DNA from: Taeniopygia guttata
Lineage: Eukaryota; Chordata; Aves; Passeriformes; Estrildidae
NCBI RefSeq assembly: GCF_048771995.1
Contig: NC_133063.1
Coordinates: 73,272,014-73,336,013, forward strand
Length of the DNA stretch: 64,000 nucleotides
Reading direction: 5' to 3'
Numbering within the stretch: the first letter of the stretch is position 1; each line of letters begins with the position of its first letter. The notes under the pieces were generated by a model that worked only from the letters and a program-made list of their open reading frames with translations, was not told the origin of the DNA and ran no database searches. Shown here in pieces: positions 1 through 13,373 of this stretch. The position numbers were made by a program, and so were the translations under genes.

Positions 1-706
1 AAAAAAGTTTAAACTACCTACTAAAGCTGTGAAGTATTTAGTATTTAGTGAACAACTAGAAATCAGTAGTTAAGCAGCCAAACCAAAAAACAATCCCCAA
101 CAGTCTTTTCTGAACTATTGTAACAATGCATCCCCTCTCCCCTCACTTGTTTACACTGGCCTTTCTTGCCACTGTAGAAAATAGATTAATTTCCATTTCT
201 TTTAATGCTTCTTACTCATTAATGAGTTAATTCAAAGATAAATCAACTCAAAATAAAAGCAGCCATACTATCCTTTATTCCCCTTTCCATTAGCTAATAA
301 AAGCTTTAAAGAAAAGCATGGTAAGACACACCTTCTACTAATTTTAAAATACTTCTTCATATCATCGTTATGCTTTATTATATTTGAAATGCTATGATGT
401 ATTCAAGCTCAACTTCACAGAAAACAATAAAATATAAGAGTGCCAACAGCAAAGTTAAATTCTGAATCTAGCATGACACTCCCTCATTAGCACCTCCTGC
501 AACTTTCATTTACAAGAGTTCCTTCTCTGGAACACCATTTTCAGCCTGAAAAAAATACATCACCAAACACACAACAAAAGAAAACCCTAGCATACACAAG
601 AGAAGTTGCATTTTCTACTGAGTCTTTTAAACCATGTTAAACTAGAGTTACCTTTAAAAATACCATTACAGAGAGATAAACTAGATAGACCATTTAACAA
701 TAAAGA
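1..706. other. ZDHHC21 intron, left edge
   Basis: AT-rich sequence. I looked on the minus strand for the missing ZDHHC21 C-terminal exons (FVFRHELA-, ISRPRKPW- and FIPFRQRQ-like) and saw none. Confidence 0.6.
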
Positions 707-1060
707 ACATAGAATCATAGAATCACAGAATGGTCTGCATTGGAAAGGACCTTAAGGACACCCTAGTCCCAACTTCCCTGCTGTGGAAGGGACACTTTTC
801 ACTGCAGCAGGTTGCTCAAACCTCCATCACATTTGGCCTTAAACACTTCCAGGGACAGGGCATCCGAAAATTCTCTAGGCAATTTCTTCCAGTGCCTCCT
901 GAGCCTCTGAGTAAAGAAAATCTTCTTAATATGTTATCTAAACCTACTCTGTCAGTTTGAGGCCATCCCCGCTTGTCCTGCCACTACATGCTTCTGTAAA
1001 TAGAAGCACATTATCTTTCTTGTGGGATCCCCTCAGATAACGGAAACCTTCTCTTTTCAG
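707..1060 (-). mobile_element. CR1 LINE 3' fragment
   Basis: It begins with the reverse complement of the CR1 terminus (repeats of ATTCTATG-like octamers at 709-731) and continues as CR1 3' sequence for about 350 bp. 5'-truncated, in an intron of ZDHHC21 and in the same sense as the gene. It is a different, more diverged subfamily than the copy directly to its right. Confidence 0.85.
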
Positions 1061-1078
1061 GATGAACAAACCCAATTC

Positions 1079-2995
1079 ATCGAATCATAGAATCATTAGG
1101 GTTGAAAAGGACTTGTGGAGATCACCTAGTCCAAGCCCCTTGCCAAAGCAGGGTCACCTAGAGCAGGTGACACAAGAATGCATCCAGGTGGATTTCCAGA
1201 CATTGTTACTGGAGTCAGAGAGGATAACCCCACAGCCTCCACAGGCAGCTGTTTCAATGCTCTGCCACGCTCAGTATAAAGAAGTTCTGCCTCATGTTGA
1301 GGTAGAATGTCTTGTGCTTTAGTTTATGGTCACTGTACTAAAACCAGTTGCCGGGCACCACTGAAAGGAGACTGGCACCATCCTCCTGACACCCATCTTT
1401 GAGATATTTCCTACGTATTGATGAGATCCCCCCTCAGTCTTCTCCAGACCAAACAGTCCCAGCTCCCAGAGTCTCTCCTCATGAGAGAGAAGCTCCAGAC
1501 CCCTGACCATCCTTGTGGCTCTCCACTGGACCCTCTCCAGTAGCTCCTTGTCTCTGAGGAGCCCAGAACTGGACACAGCACTCCAGCTCTGGCCTCACCA
1601 AGACTCAGTAGAGGGGGAGGATCATCTCCCTCAACCTGCTGGCCACACTCTTCCCAGTGCACCCCAGGATGACATTGGCCCTCCTGGCCACGGGGGCACT
1701 GATGGCTTATGGACAGCTTGTGATCCACCAGGAGTCCCAGGTCCTTTTCCACAGAGCTGCTCTGTAGGAGGTCAGCCCCAGCCTGTGCTGCCACTTGGGG
1801 CTGTTCCTGCCCAGGTGCAAGACCTGGCACTTCCCCTTGTTGAGCCTCATCCAGTTTCTCTCTGCCCAACCCTCCAGCTGATCAAGGTCCCACTGAATGG
1901 CAGCAGAGCTTTCAGGTGGATCAGCCACTGCCCCCAGTTTGGTGTCACCAGCAAACCTCCTGAGGGTGCATTTGATCCCTTCCTCCAGGTCACTGACAAG
2001 TAAGTTCAGTAAGACTGGTCCTAATATTGATCCCTTGGGAATACCACTGACTGCAGGCCTCCTGCTGGACTCTGCTGCACTGATCATGACCCTCTGAGCT
2101 CTGCCTTCAGCCAGTTCTTGGTCCATTTCACTGTCCATTCCTCTAATCCACATTTCTTGAGCTTATCTATGAGGATTTTATGGGAGACCGTGTCAAAAGT
2201 CTTGCTGAAGCTCAGGTAGAAAACATCCACTGCTCTCACCTCAACAACCCATCCGGCCACACCATCACAGAAGGCCATCAGATTGGTCAAACATTATTTG
2301 CCTTTGGTGAGTCCACCCTGACTACTCCTGATGACCTTCTCTTCTTTTACGTGCTTTGTCACAGCCTCCAGAGTGATCTGTGCCAATACCTTTCCAGGGA
2401 TGGAGGTGGGGCTGACTGGCCAGTAGCTTCCCAGATCCTCTTTGCTGGCAGTTTTGAAGATGGGAGTGCCACTGGCTTTCCTCCAGTCATCAGGCACCTC
2501 TCTTCCATCATTTTTCAAAGAAGATGTACAGTGGGTTTAGCAACAACATCTGCCAGCTCCCTCAGCACCTGTGTGTGCATCCCACCAGGGCCCATGGATT
2601 TCTGGTTTTGTCTGCCTAGCTGACCTCTAACCAAACCCTCAATGGCCAAGGGCAAGTCTTCTTTTCACCAGTCTTCCTCTCTTGCCTCCAGGGTCTAGGA
2701 TTACTGAAGGACAGCCTCAGCAGTGAAATCTGAGGCAAAGCAGTAATTCACTCTGCCCTCTCTGTGTCTTCTGTCACCAGGTTACCCATCTAAATTCAGC
2801 AGTATCCCCACACTGGTGGGGATCTTTCTAATCTTTCTTTTGCTGCTGATATACTTGTAGATGTCTTTCTTGTGGTCCTTGATATCCCTCTATAGACTTA
2901 ATTCCAATGGGCCTTGCCTTTCCTTGTTGCATCCCTGCATTCCCTGTCCATACTCCTATATTCCTCCCATATGCCCTCTCTCTTTTTCCACATCC
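1079..2995 (-). mobile_element. CR1 LINE, copy A of a near-identical pair
   Basis: The 3' terminus is at about 1079 (GAATCATAGAATCA on the plus strand) and the body extends right for about 1.9 kb. On the minus strand it shows reverse-transcriptase pieces in order: DDWRKASGTPIFK, PGKVLAQITLEA, FDTVSHKILIDKL, GIPKGSILGP, FAGDTKLG (where FADDTK is usual) and WAERNWMRLNKGKC. The frame is broken: there is a stop after LTKGK, one shift between KAEL and AEGRAQRV, and another after QHRLGL. The same three breaks occur in copy B at 33.4 kb. A patch at about 1192-1232 replaces the usual CR1 sequence. Confidence 0.93.
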
Positions 2996-5900
2996 CTAGC
3001 AAATGAATTCCTAAGCAATTCTGAAATGGAAATCAATACTGGACCCTCAAATCTGTACAGACAGAATAACATTTTTCTATAGAAAACCAAAGTATATGCA
3101 ATAATTGAGGTTTTTGGCGAACAGACTTCAATAATAGAATGAATTACACAATTCTACATGGGAATAGAAATGTTTAACGTCATGAAAACAGAAGAAAAGA
3201 CCTTTTTAAAAACATAGTAATAGTAATAAAAATTGAAATAATGATAATGATAATAATAATATATTTAGGCTGCTGCAGCTTTGCATAAAAGCTCAATGCA
3301 ATTTGGTTTTATTATTCCTTTTCAAAGCTGACAAGAACTTTTTTTCAGCTGAGAAAATCAATCAAAACTATAATCAATCAAAACTTCTCAATAACTAACA
3401 ATTTTTAACCAAGATTAACTTATTTAATCTTTATCCTTTACTGAAATATGACACACATAATAGAGATGTGAGATTAACATACAAGATTAATATAGAGATT
3501 AGTATACAAGAAAACCTCTTCCTTTCTTGGGGAACACTATTTTGTGTAACACATGATAACGTCCTTGTCTGTGTTCAGTTGTAAATTCCTGGGATGTCTG
3601 CCCCAGCCAGCTGATGAAGTCAATCTATCAACTTGGCTATTGCAAAAACAGTGTATAATACAAAAATAAAGAGAGGCTTTCCAGAAAGCAAACTAAAAAA
3701 TACAGATGGCAGATTTTGTAGGAAGAAATAGGAAGGACTTAATATTAATGTACTGTCCTTATAACTATACTCTAAGAAAGCAAGGTTGGGTTGGTTTTGC
3801 AGAACACTGAGAAGGAAAATTTTGATGTTTCCATTTTTTAAAAAACTCTCCCATCCTGTACATAATTTTGTGCTTCTCAGAGAAAAAGTTTCCTTTTAGA
3901 CTCTCTTTACAGTATAAATGTAAATGTTGGATAATACATATTTCCAGGTTTTCATTAATATTAGTCAGTGCATAATATTACTGCAAAAAATCCTTTTCCA
4001 AAGTCAATAGCAATGATTTCTAATTGCAGAAATAGGAACAAAATAACAAAGGGTCCTAAGTTTTGTATGTCAGGAGGTTTGGCTGACAATTACTGCAGCA
4101 ACATTTCTAGCAAACAGAATATATCAGCAGAATTCCTTCTGCTTAAAAGATTAAAGCCTTCTATAAATAAGGTAAAATATACTGCCAAAGCATTTACTTT
4201 TGCAATTTGACCAGCTGTATCCAGGATCTGTGCCAGCACAGCCACAGAGAGAACTATGTGGTGATAAATCTAGTATTTATTCTTCTCATCTCACTATTCA
4301 CAAGATTGACTCATTCCTAAAGGATACAGGCATCCTGACATTTTTTCATAAAGATGTAAAATTAACAATATTCCTGTGTTAACCTCTGAAAATCACCAAA
4401 GCTTGCAGAAGAACTAATATGCTGATTCTATTCAAACAATGTATTTTCCTTGTGCTATCATCCCACATAATCAATGTAATTATGATCTGGTTTATTTCTA
4501 GCAGTAATTGCACTCCTCCTGCTGGACAAACACAGTTAACAACCATACCCTAACTTTCTGGCAGTGTATAAGTTACAATAACCAAGACTACTATTTAGCA
4601 ACTTTCTGCAGTAAGAGGTGAAGCTGAAAGATTTCATCTCTACAGAAACAGCTTCGTTCATCACCTTTAGAGCTATCACCCTTAACTCAGAACAGTTAAT
4701 TAAAAATTTTTGGGGTTTTCTTTCTTGACCCTTAAAAAATAAAAACACAAGTTTTAATTCAGAAAGAGATACTAACATGCTGGTCAAATTTGCATAATGC
4801 ATTAATCAGTACTCTAATAAAACTATTATTTCACAATAGCAGCAAAAGCAATTTTAATTCTACAGCTTCTGTGTTTTGTACTACTTTATATCTGAAGAAT
4901 AAAAATTTAGATGAAGGCACACTGCCAAAAAAATTCGCAAGTATTTTAATGAGCAAGAATAAGCTTATTCCAGATGGCTGTTTAGAAAAAAAATAATCCA
5001 GTTCTTTGAATCTGTTCTAAACACTAGCCCCTGTCAATTCAGAAAATGTATGCACTCAGTCACAGCCAAAATTTCAACAAAGAACAGCGCTTTTGTGAAA
5101 GGCTGGAGGTACAGCACTCTCTGGAATGCTGTGCCACCTCAGCTTTAATTGATATATAGGAGATAAAAAGAATCTTGCAGTATGCTTGCCTAAAACCCTA
5201 ACTACTATACTAAGCCAATCTTTTCATCAGTCCTGCTCATTTGGTGTCAAAAAGACATAGTTCTGACAAATATTCTGTGGCACAAATCTATACAGCATCA
5301 TATCCTTAGCAACACTTCAAAAAATCAGCTTCATGGAACTCTGGTGTCATCTTCCAGGCAGTTATATTGACAAGGCATGCCAACTATTTTAGTTTTCTCT
5401 GCTTCACTGTGCTCTCCTGTTCTGCAGCTGAAAAACTGAGAAAGCTAAATACTATCCAGTGTTACACTGTACTTAACAATGGTCTGAACAGCCCAAACCT
5501 CTTTCTACTGTTTTGCTATATTGTATAAACATGTTTTACTTTCTGGGACACAGAATACTGTATACTATAGCACAAATCCACTTTGTAAAAGGGAGAGTTT
5601 AATTTGAAGTGTTCACATATGGAAATTGATATAGCCAAAAAAAACCACAGGTAAAACTAAACTAAAAAGTAAGCTATTTCTTCCACAGTTCTCTGTAAGC
5701 TTAGGCAGCCAAATACAGGAACCTGATCCCCTCCTCAGGCCAACACATTAAAATGGGTTAAAACAATTGTTGCACATGTATTCTGCCTTCTAACCTGTCA
5801 AAACTTAATACCAACTTAAAGGAGTAGTTATTAAAATTAGTTCTCTCTCCAAAAAAATTCAAATGAATCCAGTTTTACTGGCAAGAACAAGTTTTATACA

Positions 5901-7824
5901 TATTCATCCTTGTTTTGCTGAATTATCATTATTAATGATTATTTATTATCACCTCTTTAGGTATTGAAAAATATCTGACGTAAACATGATTTCCACGTCC
6001 CTCTCTTGCACAAACTACCCTCAAGCAAATAATTTGCTTGCTTTTCATATTACTTTTAAAAAGCAACGCTAACGGACAGAACTTTGGATTGTTACCTCAT
6101 ACAGTCTAATTACATAAAGCAATACATTCAGGGAATATTCACAATAAAAAGGAAATATCCTACCACAGCATTATACTATTAGAGGCTAACAAGTCTGTTT
6201 CGGTGCCTTTTGAAAGATGCTCCAAGCTGACAGAAAATTATTTTCTGTTATATATTTTAAAGTCCCTTTAATGATTTAAATGGAAGTATTGATGTAGATG
6301 GAAAAAAATAATTCAATTCCTTAGAACACAAATATTTTCAAGAACATGTTACAAAAATCCTCAACTTTGGAATGTTCTACATAATAAAAGCTTGGTATCT
6401 ATGTACACTTTTATCAGTTTTGGATTATCCAAGTAATACAGTCTTCCTACACTTTCAGCTCTCCTTTGCCACATAATCTTCACATACACTTTTATAGGAA
6501 CATCATACCCACTTCAGACTGACACAGGAACAAATAAGAAGCTCAGAAGACTATGCCCCATCCTTTTCCAGAAGTAGAATTTTTCACAAAGTGAAATTCT
6601 CCTATAATGTAGGACAAAACCACATTACAAACTTTAGTTGTTCAAAAACATGGAAAATGGGACTTGCCTTAACCAAAATGAAGGGTCAGGTCCCGGTAGC
6701 CTGGAAAGATGAGTATGATATCACCAGCAGAGAGCATGCTGGGGTGTCACATCAACACAGAATTAAAAAATCTTCTGCACCTCAGTATCTTCTTCATCTC
6801 AGTGAAAAAATCTCAACAAAATTTAGAGTGCAATATCTGAGATTATCTTATTCCCTTATGACATTCGGAATGCTACCTAATATTGAAAATGTTTTAAACT
6901 TGCTTTCTAGGTTTTTCTCTTTAGTGTACTTGTATTTGTTATAGTCCAGGAGAAATACAAAGTTCATTTCAGATTTAAACTAGAAATTCTTATGGTTCTT
7001 CATAAGCAAGAGAGCATAATGGTTTTCTTATAAAGAAAGAGTTCCAACTTTGCTGTTCTGGCACTTTCAAGCACTGAACAACTTTCAAGCAATCTTCTTC
7101 AATATTCTGGATACTACAGGTAATAGGCATAAATGAGCACCAGAAAGCAGCTTTACAATGTAAGTTTCACAGTGGAAGGCAGTCCTTGATTTTTTACTCT
7201 AGTCCAGTCGGTAAGTCCACTTTCTCTGTGTATAAAACTGCTTTTCACTGATGACAAGACATGGAAATACTGTAACTATTTATATATAGTCCATATGAAA
7301 CAAACCAAACTTAATTCTCCCTTAACCCACATAACCTTTTCAAAGCAACAGAAAATACTGTTACAAAACCAATGTATATTTTCCCCTTATAAAATGACCA
7401 TGTGTTTTTCTCTTTTCTTGAAAAAAGCAATATCAGCTTTTTAAAACATGATATTAGGATAGATATAGATTCTGCATAAATCTACTTTGGAAAATGTAAA
7501 AGGAAATTTGAATACATCTAAAGTAGTTACCTTAAGTCTTTCCAGTACTAATAATCACATCCAAGGAAAACTAACTGGTTCTTCCCTCCTTTCTTAGATT
7601 CCTAAGAGAACTAGCATTGTGTTTTTAACACAAAGAAATCAAATGCCCTTTCACAAAAATATTTTGTTACTTATCATAAATCAGTTTGCTTAATAACATA
7701 CAGCTAGTTGAACTCTCTTCATTGAGAGTGAACCTGAACCACCAAAAATGTGCAATAACTAGATGCCAAAACAAATTACATTGGAATATTCTTTGTCCAC
7801 TTCACAGAGAAAACAGGTTCTTAC
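2996..7824. other. ZDHHC21 intron, nothing further recognised
   Basis: AT-rich intronic sequence right of the CR1 pair, with a short ATAATG-type microsatellite at 3229-3262. No exon of ZDHHC21 and no known repeat was identified by eye. Confidence 0.55.
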
Positions 7825-7963
7825 CCAGTTTTCTTTTTTCAGAGGCAAAAAGTAGTAGTAATGGCAGAAGTCAAGTATCAGCGTATAGGAACTAAGGATC
7901 TGAGTGTAGAAACACAGCTGTAAAAAGAGCCAGTGATTGTCTTCACCAACACAATTATTAATC
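7825..7963 (-). CDS. ZDHHC21: ZDHHC21 exon after DHHC (INNCVG, third membrane segment)
   Basis: The exon is 139 nt, phase 2 in and phase 0 out, with acceptor CTGCAG and donor GTAAGA. It starts [13 protein letters not shown], the invariant continuation of the DHHC domain, and runs through a hydrophobic segment to PLKKENW. It is the last ZDHHC21 exon I can find in the window. Confidence 0.95.
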
Positions 7964-10900
7964 CTGCAGAGAAACAAAATGTGCATTTGTAAAAAACAAA
8001 ATAAAAATACTAAAGGAATGATACTGTGAATAGAAGACTTTATGATTGCTTAAGAAGCAAATGACTGAATCCCTTGCACCACAACTTAAAGCCTACGTTG
8101 TGCCACTGAGATCATTGCTTAGAACAGGAGACACACTTCTCTGTATTTTTATATAGCAAAGATACTGCTGCAACTTTAAGTAAAACTCTAGTAATAAAAT
8201 TGTTTTTTGAAAGTCTGCAAAATTTCACAGTACTATGTCTTATCTTCTGCTACTCAATAAATTTCACAGGTTGTGAACTACAGAAGTACAAACAAAATGG
8301 AAATGCAAACATATGTTTTAAAATAAATGTGATCACAGGCTACCCCAGTAACAAAGAAATATGACTTAAAAATGAACCAAAGGCACAGAAGACAATACAG
8401 GCATCCCTATTCAGAAACTCCTGCATACTCCAACATGAAAAGAGTCAAGGAAATACAAGGATTCTATCTGTATTAGGTACAAAATCAAAAGTCACATGGA
8501 TGCAATTTCATACAAGCATTGGCATAGACAATAGTACCAACCTAAGCCAGCATGACAGAAGCACTATACTAGTACTATTCTCTGAAGTAGAAAAACTTGA
8601 CAAAAAAAGGTAGTTTGAAAAATGGTTAAACCAACATAAGGGAGTCCTGACATCAATTTTGTCCTGCGCAGTTTGTCTTGTAAAAATTATATCTCAGAAC
8701 TACTTTCAGAAATGTTTATTTTCACTTACTCTGAGTTTTACTGGTAGATACAGAAAAGCTCAAATTTATTACTTCCTTGCTTTAAACGCCTAAATGATTA
8801 AGCACCACTGGGAAAGAAACAGAAGAATGAGCAGCAGTCAAAACCACAAATTTCAGAATGATTCACTAAAACAACAGTAGATAATTAGAAGAAAATGTCC
8901 TGGTTTTACCATGGACAGTGGTGATCCATCCTCCTCACGCAATGTCCACAGCGACTGCAATGGTGTGAACGCTTTGGTCTCATCATATTGCATTTGTTAC
9001 ATAACTCCCAATGTTCTCGTTCTAGGTGAAAATGTAAGGACACGTTAGAGAAACTTAAACTCAGTAATGCATACTCATAATAAATCCATATGCTTGTAAC
9101 TATAATTAAAAAAACAAATCTTACTATGATCTGAGAAGGATAAGCACCACATAAAAAGCTTTTTCCCACTGTGATCTTAATTAAACTGGAAGATATTACT
9201 GCTACTCCATGCCAGTTTCTGTCTCCAAAATGCCCTCTCTTCCTATAAATTTCTACAAAGTAATTATTACAGAAAAAAAGCTGTGACTCAGACAAGGAAG
9301 ACTGCAACTCAATTATTTCCTTACATTTATACTGTGAAAAAAATTATCTGCTAGACAGAATCAAGATACAATCTCACTGCTATTCCAGAACCTCCTGAGG
9401 AAATACTACTACTGCTAGCTAAAATATGATATACAGTGAACACTTCAGGAGCAGCTTCCATCTCAAAGCATTTTAATGACATGCATATCACCACATGCAA
9501 TTTTACATATGAGACAACCAAAGAAAGACATAGAGGAGAGGCTTGTACAAATATATACTAATTTTAAATTACTAATGTGAGATTCTTTAAAAGCTGATCT
9601 CCAGAGATACTGAGTAGCTGAAAGTACCAATAGAACTATTGTGTAGGTTGGCAATTATTTATCTCAAAATGCACCAACCAAATTAGAGGAATTCTTTGAA
9701 AATGAAAATTCAAATTATATGTTCAAAAATTTCATCTTCACAAGGGAAACTATAAGATTAACACAGAAATAATTCCAGTCACAAAAGCATATATTTTCTG
9801 TCTTTAAGGAAAACAGGTGGACAATTGACAAATACTTCGACTGTTCAAATTTTTTCTACCTAAATAATCTTTTTTGAGGCATAAAAATTTCTCGTATCTC
9901 AGGGATAGAAGGCAAAAAAAAGGACAAAAAAATATTTACAGTAGGACATTCTGAATTTTTATACTGTAAAAGACTGTCCTAATATAAACAAAATAAAGAT
10001 ATATTTAGCACTTCTGAGCCACCTGCAGGCAGCTCTAATCTGGTCTTGCTTGCTGCAAAATAACATTTGGACACTGGAAGTAAAGAAACCAAATATCTGA
10101 GATCATTAAGCTAGTACTAATGACAGATGGAAACTGATTTACAGTCTGTTCACATAAATGCAGTGTCACAAAGGTGTCACTCACTAATAGGGTAGCTACC
10201 AGCAGAGTTCAGGAACACCCCAACTCATTTTTAACACCATTCATACTATGCAAAAATCTATCCTCCTGTCAGCCTAGGGCATACCAGACAATTGAAATGC
10301 TACCTCCAAAAGTACAATACCCCTGATACACACCAAATCAAAATATCAAAGTCATGACCTAGCCGAAATATTTCACCTTTGGAAGTACTTAAGTAAGTAT
10401 GACTGTAGTATGGACTGAATGGAGCACGCAAAGTTCGGAGAGCTACGCAAAAAGATACCTTAAATTAGAAGAAAACATTTATGTACAAAGGGGATTTGCA
10501 CTGCTCCAGGTACTTTGAAGGCAAATGAAAACTCCAATATAAATGTAACTGTCTGTAACTAGCGTGTCTACACTATCCAGCTCAGACTGCAAAATCCATG
10601 TTGCTACTCCTGCAGCAAAAACTCTGACTCCAGAACGCAAGTCTGAAATACCTGATGTTTTACTGGATCAAAGGATCAGTTGCCAGAAGCAGAAAGAACA
10701 CTGGCATGAGAACTTCTGCAATTAGTGGTGACACATCTGAATCCCAGGGAGGTACACCTCTTTCTACAATCAGCTGTCAGCTTCATGCATATCATATATA
10801 TCATCAGCACTATGGCTAAAAAGACCATGTTTCCAAACACATCATCCTAGACTTTCAGTAACATCAGGAAAAGAGAGCAAAATTTTATTCTGGGCATTCA

Positions 10901-12770
10901 CCACATTTGAAGACAAGACTGAAGAATTCACCCTCACTGGATGGGATACATTTTCTTCATTCATGAAGTGTTATCTGTTAATATGACAAAGCTCATGCTG
11001 TTCAACAGCCCTACTCCAGTCTAAACTCCTAAGTAAAAACCCTATGCATTAGAAAATAGCTCCCAACAGTTCATAAAAATATTGTTCTTCTCTGTGGAGA
11101 ATCATTAAGGCTTTAAATTTCCTCCAACTTCTGGAGCACTGGATACCATACAGGAATTGTGAGATAAATTTGCAAGGACAGAAAGGACTTGCTCTATTAA
11201 GTTGCTGCTTTATAGAAATGCAGTGTAACTAGCACCATAGTTTGGGGTTTTTTGTTAACAGTCTATAAAATTATAAGACTCTGGAAAAAGAAAACAGCAG
11301 AAAATACATAGGTAAAAACCAGCATAGGACTACCTTCCACCACCATTTTCAACATCATATAAATTTACTTAGACAAAAGATATAAATTAAAATAACTAGC
11401 CACTTATAAACATATTTAATTAAATATTATCAAGTTAGTAGCATATGCATTATGTTTGAAAGTCTAGAATGCAAATAAAAATCATCCTGTGGAACAATTT
11501 CCTAGCAGAAAGTCCTACATAACTGAACTTTCTGGTAGTTTAAGAAAAAGAAGTTTTGAAACTATACAAGGAAAAGTGGTGCTAGAAATTTACAACTTTA
11601 AAATAGTGACATACTAACTTTATCCAGCAGGGTCAGCTTATGGTTTCCATTATATTTATTCCTAATTATTTTGAGGATATTAAAATAACTTTCAGTCAAT
11701 TATACAGAAACAAGTTAATGTACCTGTAATTGGTATCTTTGGATTTTCAGGTAGTTTTCCTGGATCTGCTACTGAGGCTCTAAATAATGAAGCTATACAA
11801 AACACTGAGCAGAAGTAATAACCTAAAAAAATAAATAAGCATTTGGTAGACTTTTTCATATGTGCAAAGGACACCATACCAAAAAATACAGCTGCTGCAG
11901 AACTAAGCAGGAAAACACTCAGCCTTCTCATTTCAGATATATTTTTGATATTAAGTACACAACATTAAGTACTCACCAATAAATAGAGTGAAAAAAGTAG
12001 TAAACAGTTCTACTATGACCATAGTACTGTTTTTCAGAAGTTCCTCTACCATCTTATCACATAAGCATCAACATACCACACCTCAAAACCTCCATATGAA
12101 AGATATTCCCAATAGTGCATCTTCACCTTGAAGTTTGTTCCAGCCATAATTCAAGATTTTCCCCAGCAAACCTATCAGCAAAACTTGTATAAACTAACCC
12201 ACAAAGGGACATACGACAAAGCTAACAAAATTTAGATTGTTGCCAGTCATCACTACTATCACACCAAATTCTGACAGGCACTCACAGATGTGAACCTGAA
12301 ATGCTGTCAACATGTTGTAAGTACAGGGCATGAAAGCTACATTCAGGCTTTTCACCAGTTTCCACAAAAACAAGTTATACAGTAACACCTGTGAAATGAA
12401 GTGCCGCAGCTTCTTAGAACCCAAAAACGTAGGACGCATCCACTACTCTTACCTTTTATCTTACTATTTGTCTTTACTTTCACCCTAGTTTTTATTTTCT
12501 GACAGGATTTTTTTAATGTATATTAAGTAGAGACATTATTTTATTAGTAGAAAAAAGTTAAAATTACTTACACAAAACTGCCACAACTGAAATATTTCCC
12601 TCTTCATAATGAGGAAAAAGGATGACCTTTGGAATGAAGATTGTATTGTACAGCCAGACAAAGATAATTAGGCCCAAGCAGCACCAACCCTGAGGGTCAA
12701 CCACAAAGTGAATTCGTTGCCCCATTGAACACAAACAGATAATGAATTGTCACGACCCAGGAAGATAATC
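7825..12770 (-). CDS. ZDHHC21: ZDHHC21 palmitoyltransferase, N-terminal 168 codons in four exons (3' end off window)
   Basis: ZDHHC21 is a Golgi and plasma-membrane protein S-acyltransferase that attaches palmitate to cysteines of signalling proteins. Coding pieces 12725-12572, 11822-11724, 9021-8910 and 7963-7825 join in phase to give residues 1-168. The start [16 protein letters not shown] matches the vertebrate family N-terminus. Transmembrane segment 1 is at about residues 15-38 and segment 2 at about 48-68. A DPG motif ([10 protein letters not shown]) follows at about 72-82. The cysteine-rich zinc-binding domain runs 92-130, with DHHC at 117-120; the catalytic cysteine is C120, the same number as in the human enzyme, so the N-terminal length is conserved. 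A further hydrophobic stretch covers about 132-160. The human protein has 265 residues. The C-terminal exons were not found in 1-7824 and should lie left of the window. No break is seen in the visible part. Confidence 0.96.
8910..9021 (-). CDS. ZDHHC21: ZDHHC21 DHHC catalytic exon
   Basis: The exon is 112 nt, phase 1 in and phase 2 out, with acceptor CACCTAG and donor GTAAAA. It encodes the zinc-binding cysteines ([13 protein letters not shown]) and the DHHCPW catalytic motif. The conserved tryptophan codon is split across the next intron. Confidence 0.97.
11724..11822 (-). CDS. ZDHHC21: ZDHHC21 exon encoding TM2 and the DPG motif
   Basis: The exon is 99 nt, phase 1 in and phase 1 out. A run of T followed by AG precedes it and a GTACAT donor follows. 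It translates to a hydrophobic segment followed by [19 protein letters not shown], the family motif just before the cysteine-rich domain. Confidence 0.93.
12572..12770 (-). CDS. ZDHHC21: ZDHHC21 start-codon exon
   Basis: A pyrimidine-rich acceptor ends at 12771 and the ATG is at 12725-12723, leaving about 45 nt of 5' UTR in this exon. The coding part is 154 nt and ends in phase 1 at a GTAAGT donor (12571-12566). It encodes the cytosolic N-terminus and the first membrane segment. Confidence 0.93.
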
Positions 12771-13146
12771 CTAAAGAGATAAATAATAAAAATATTTTTT
12801 TTAAAAAGAGTAAATTAACTAGTGCAGCCTATAGGGTTCATACATTCAAATTTATACATTCAAGTAAGAAACAAAAAAACCTGTTAGCTTTTGATTTAAG
12901 GAATTACATAAAAATTTAAAAACATTTCACGTACATTTTTTAAACACCAGGTAGCAAAACATTTTATGATTTCATTAATTAGTTATATCTGGCTAAAAAG
13001 TAACATTTAGCACTAAGATGCAAGTAAAACCACTACTTGGGAAAACTATTAAGTAATAGATAAAGCAGCAAGTGTCGGCCAGGTGGCAGCAACAGAGAAA
13101 ACTCTTCCATCAAAGTAAAAAGGTTGTAAAGCAAGTAAGAAATACA

Positions 13147-13373
13147 GGGAATTATTTATGTTCCACAAAGATTCAACCCACCCACCTATTACAGTCTCCC
13201 CCTGTATTTCATGGTTGTTTTCCAAAAGCTTTTATGCAAAAATAGTTGAAAGCTTCACAGGGAATTATTTATGTTCCACAAAGATTCAACCCACCCACCT
13301 ATTACAGTCTCCCCCTGTATTTCATGGTTGTTTTCCAAAAGCTTTTATGCAAAAATAGTCGAAAGCTTCACTA
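13147..13373. repeat. Tandem duplication, 113-bp unit, two copies
   Basis: The segment starting AGGGAATTATTTATGTTCCA is repeated directly with a period of 113 bp and only one or two differences near the ends. It is within ZDHHC21 intron 1. The near-identity means a recent local duplication. Confidence 0.95.

Noticed and set aside
12194-12439. 81-codon minus-strand frame between two ZDHHC21 exons
   Set aside because: The flanking exons already join in phase (1 to 1) and match the family without it.
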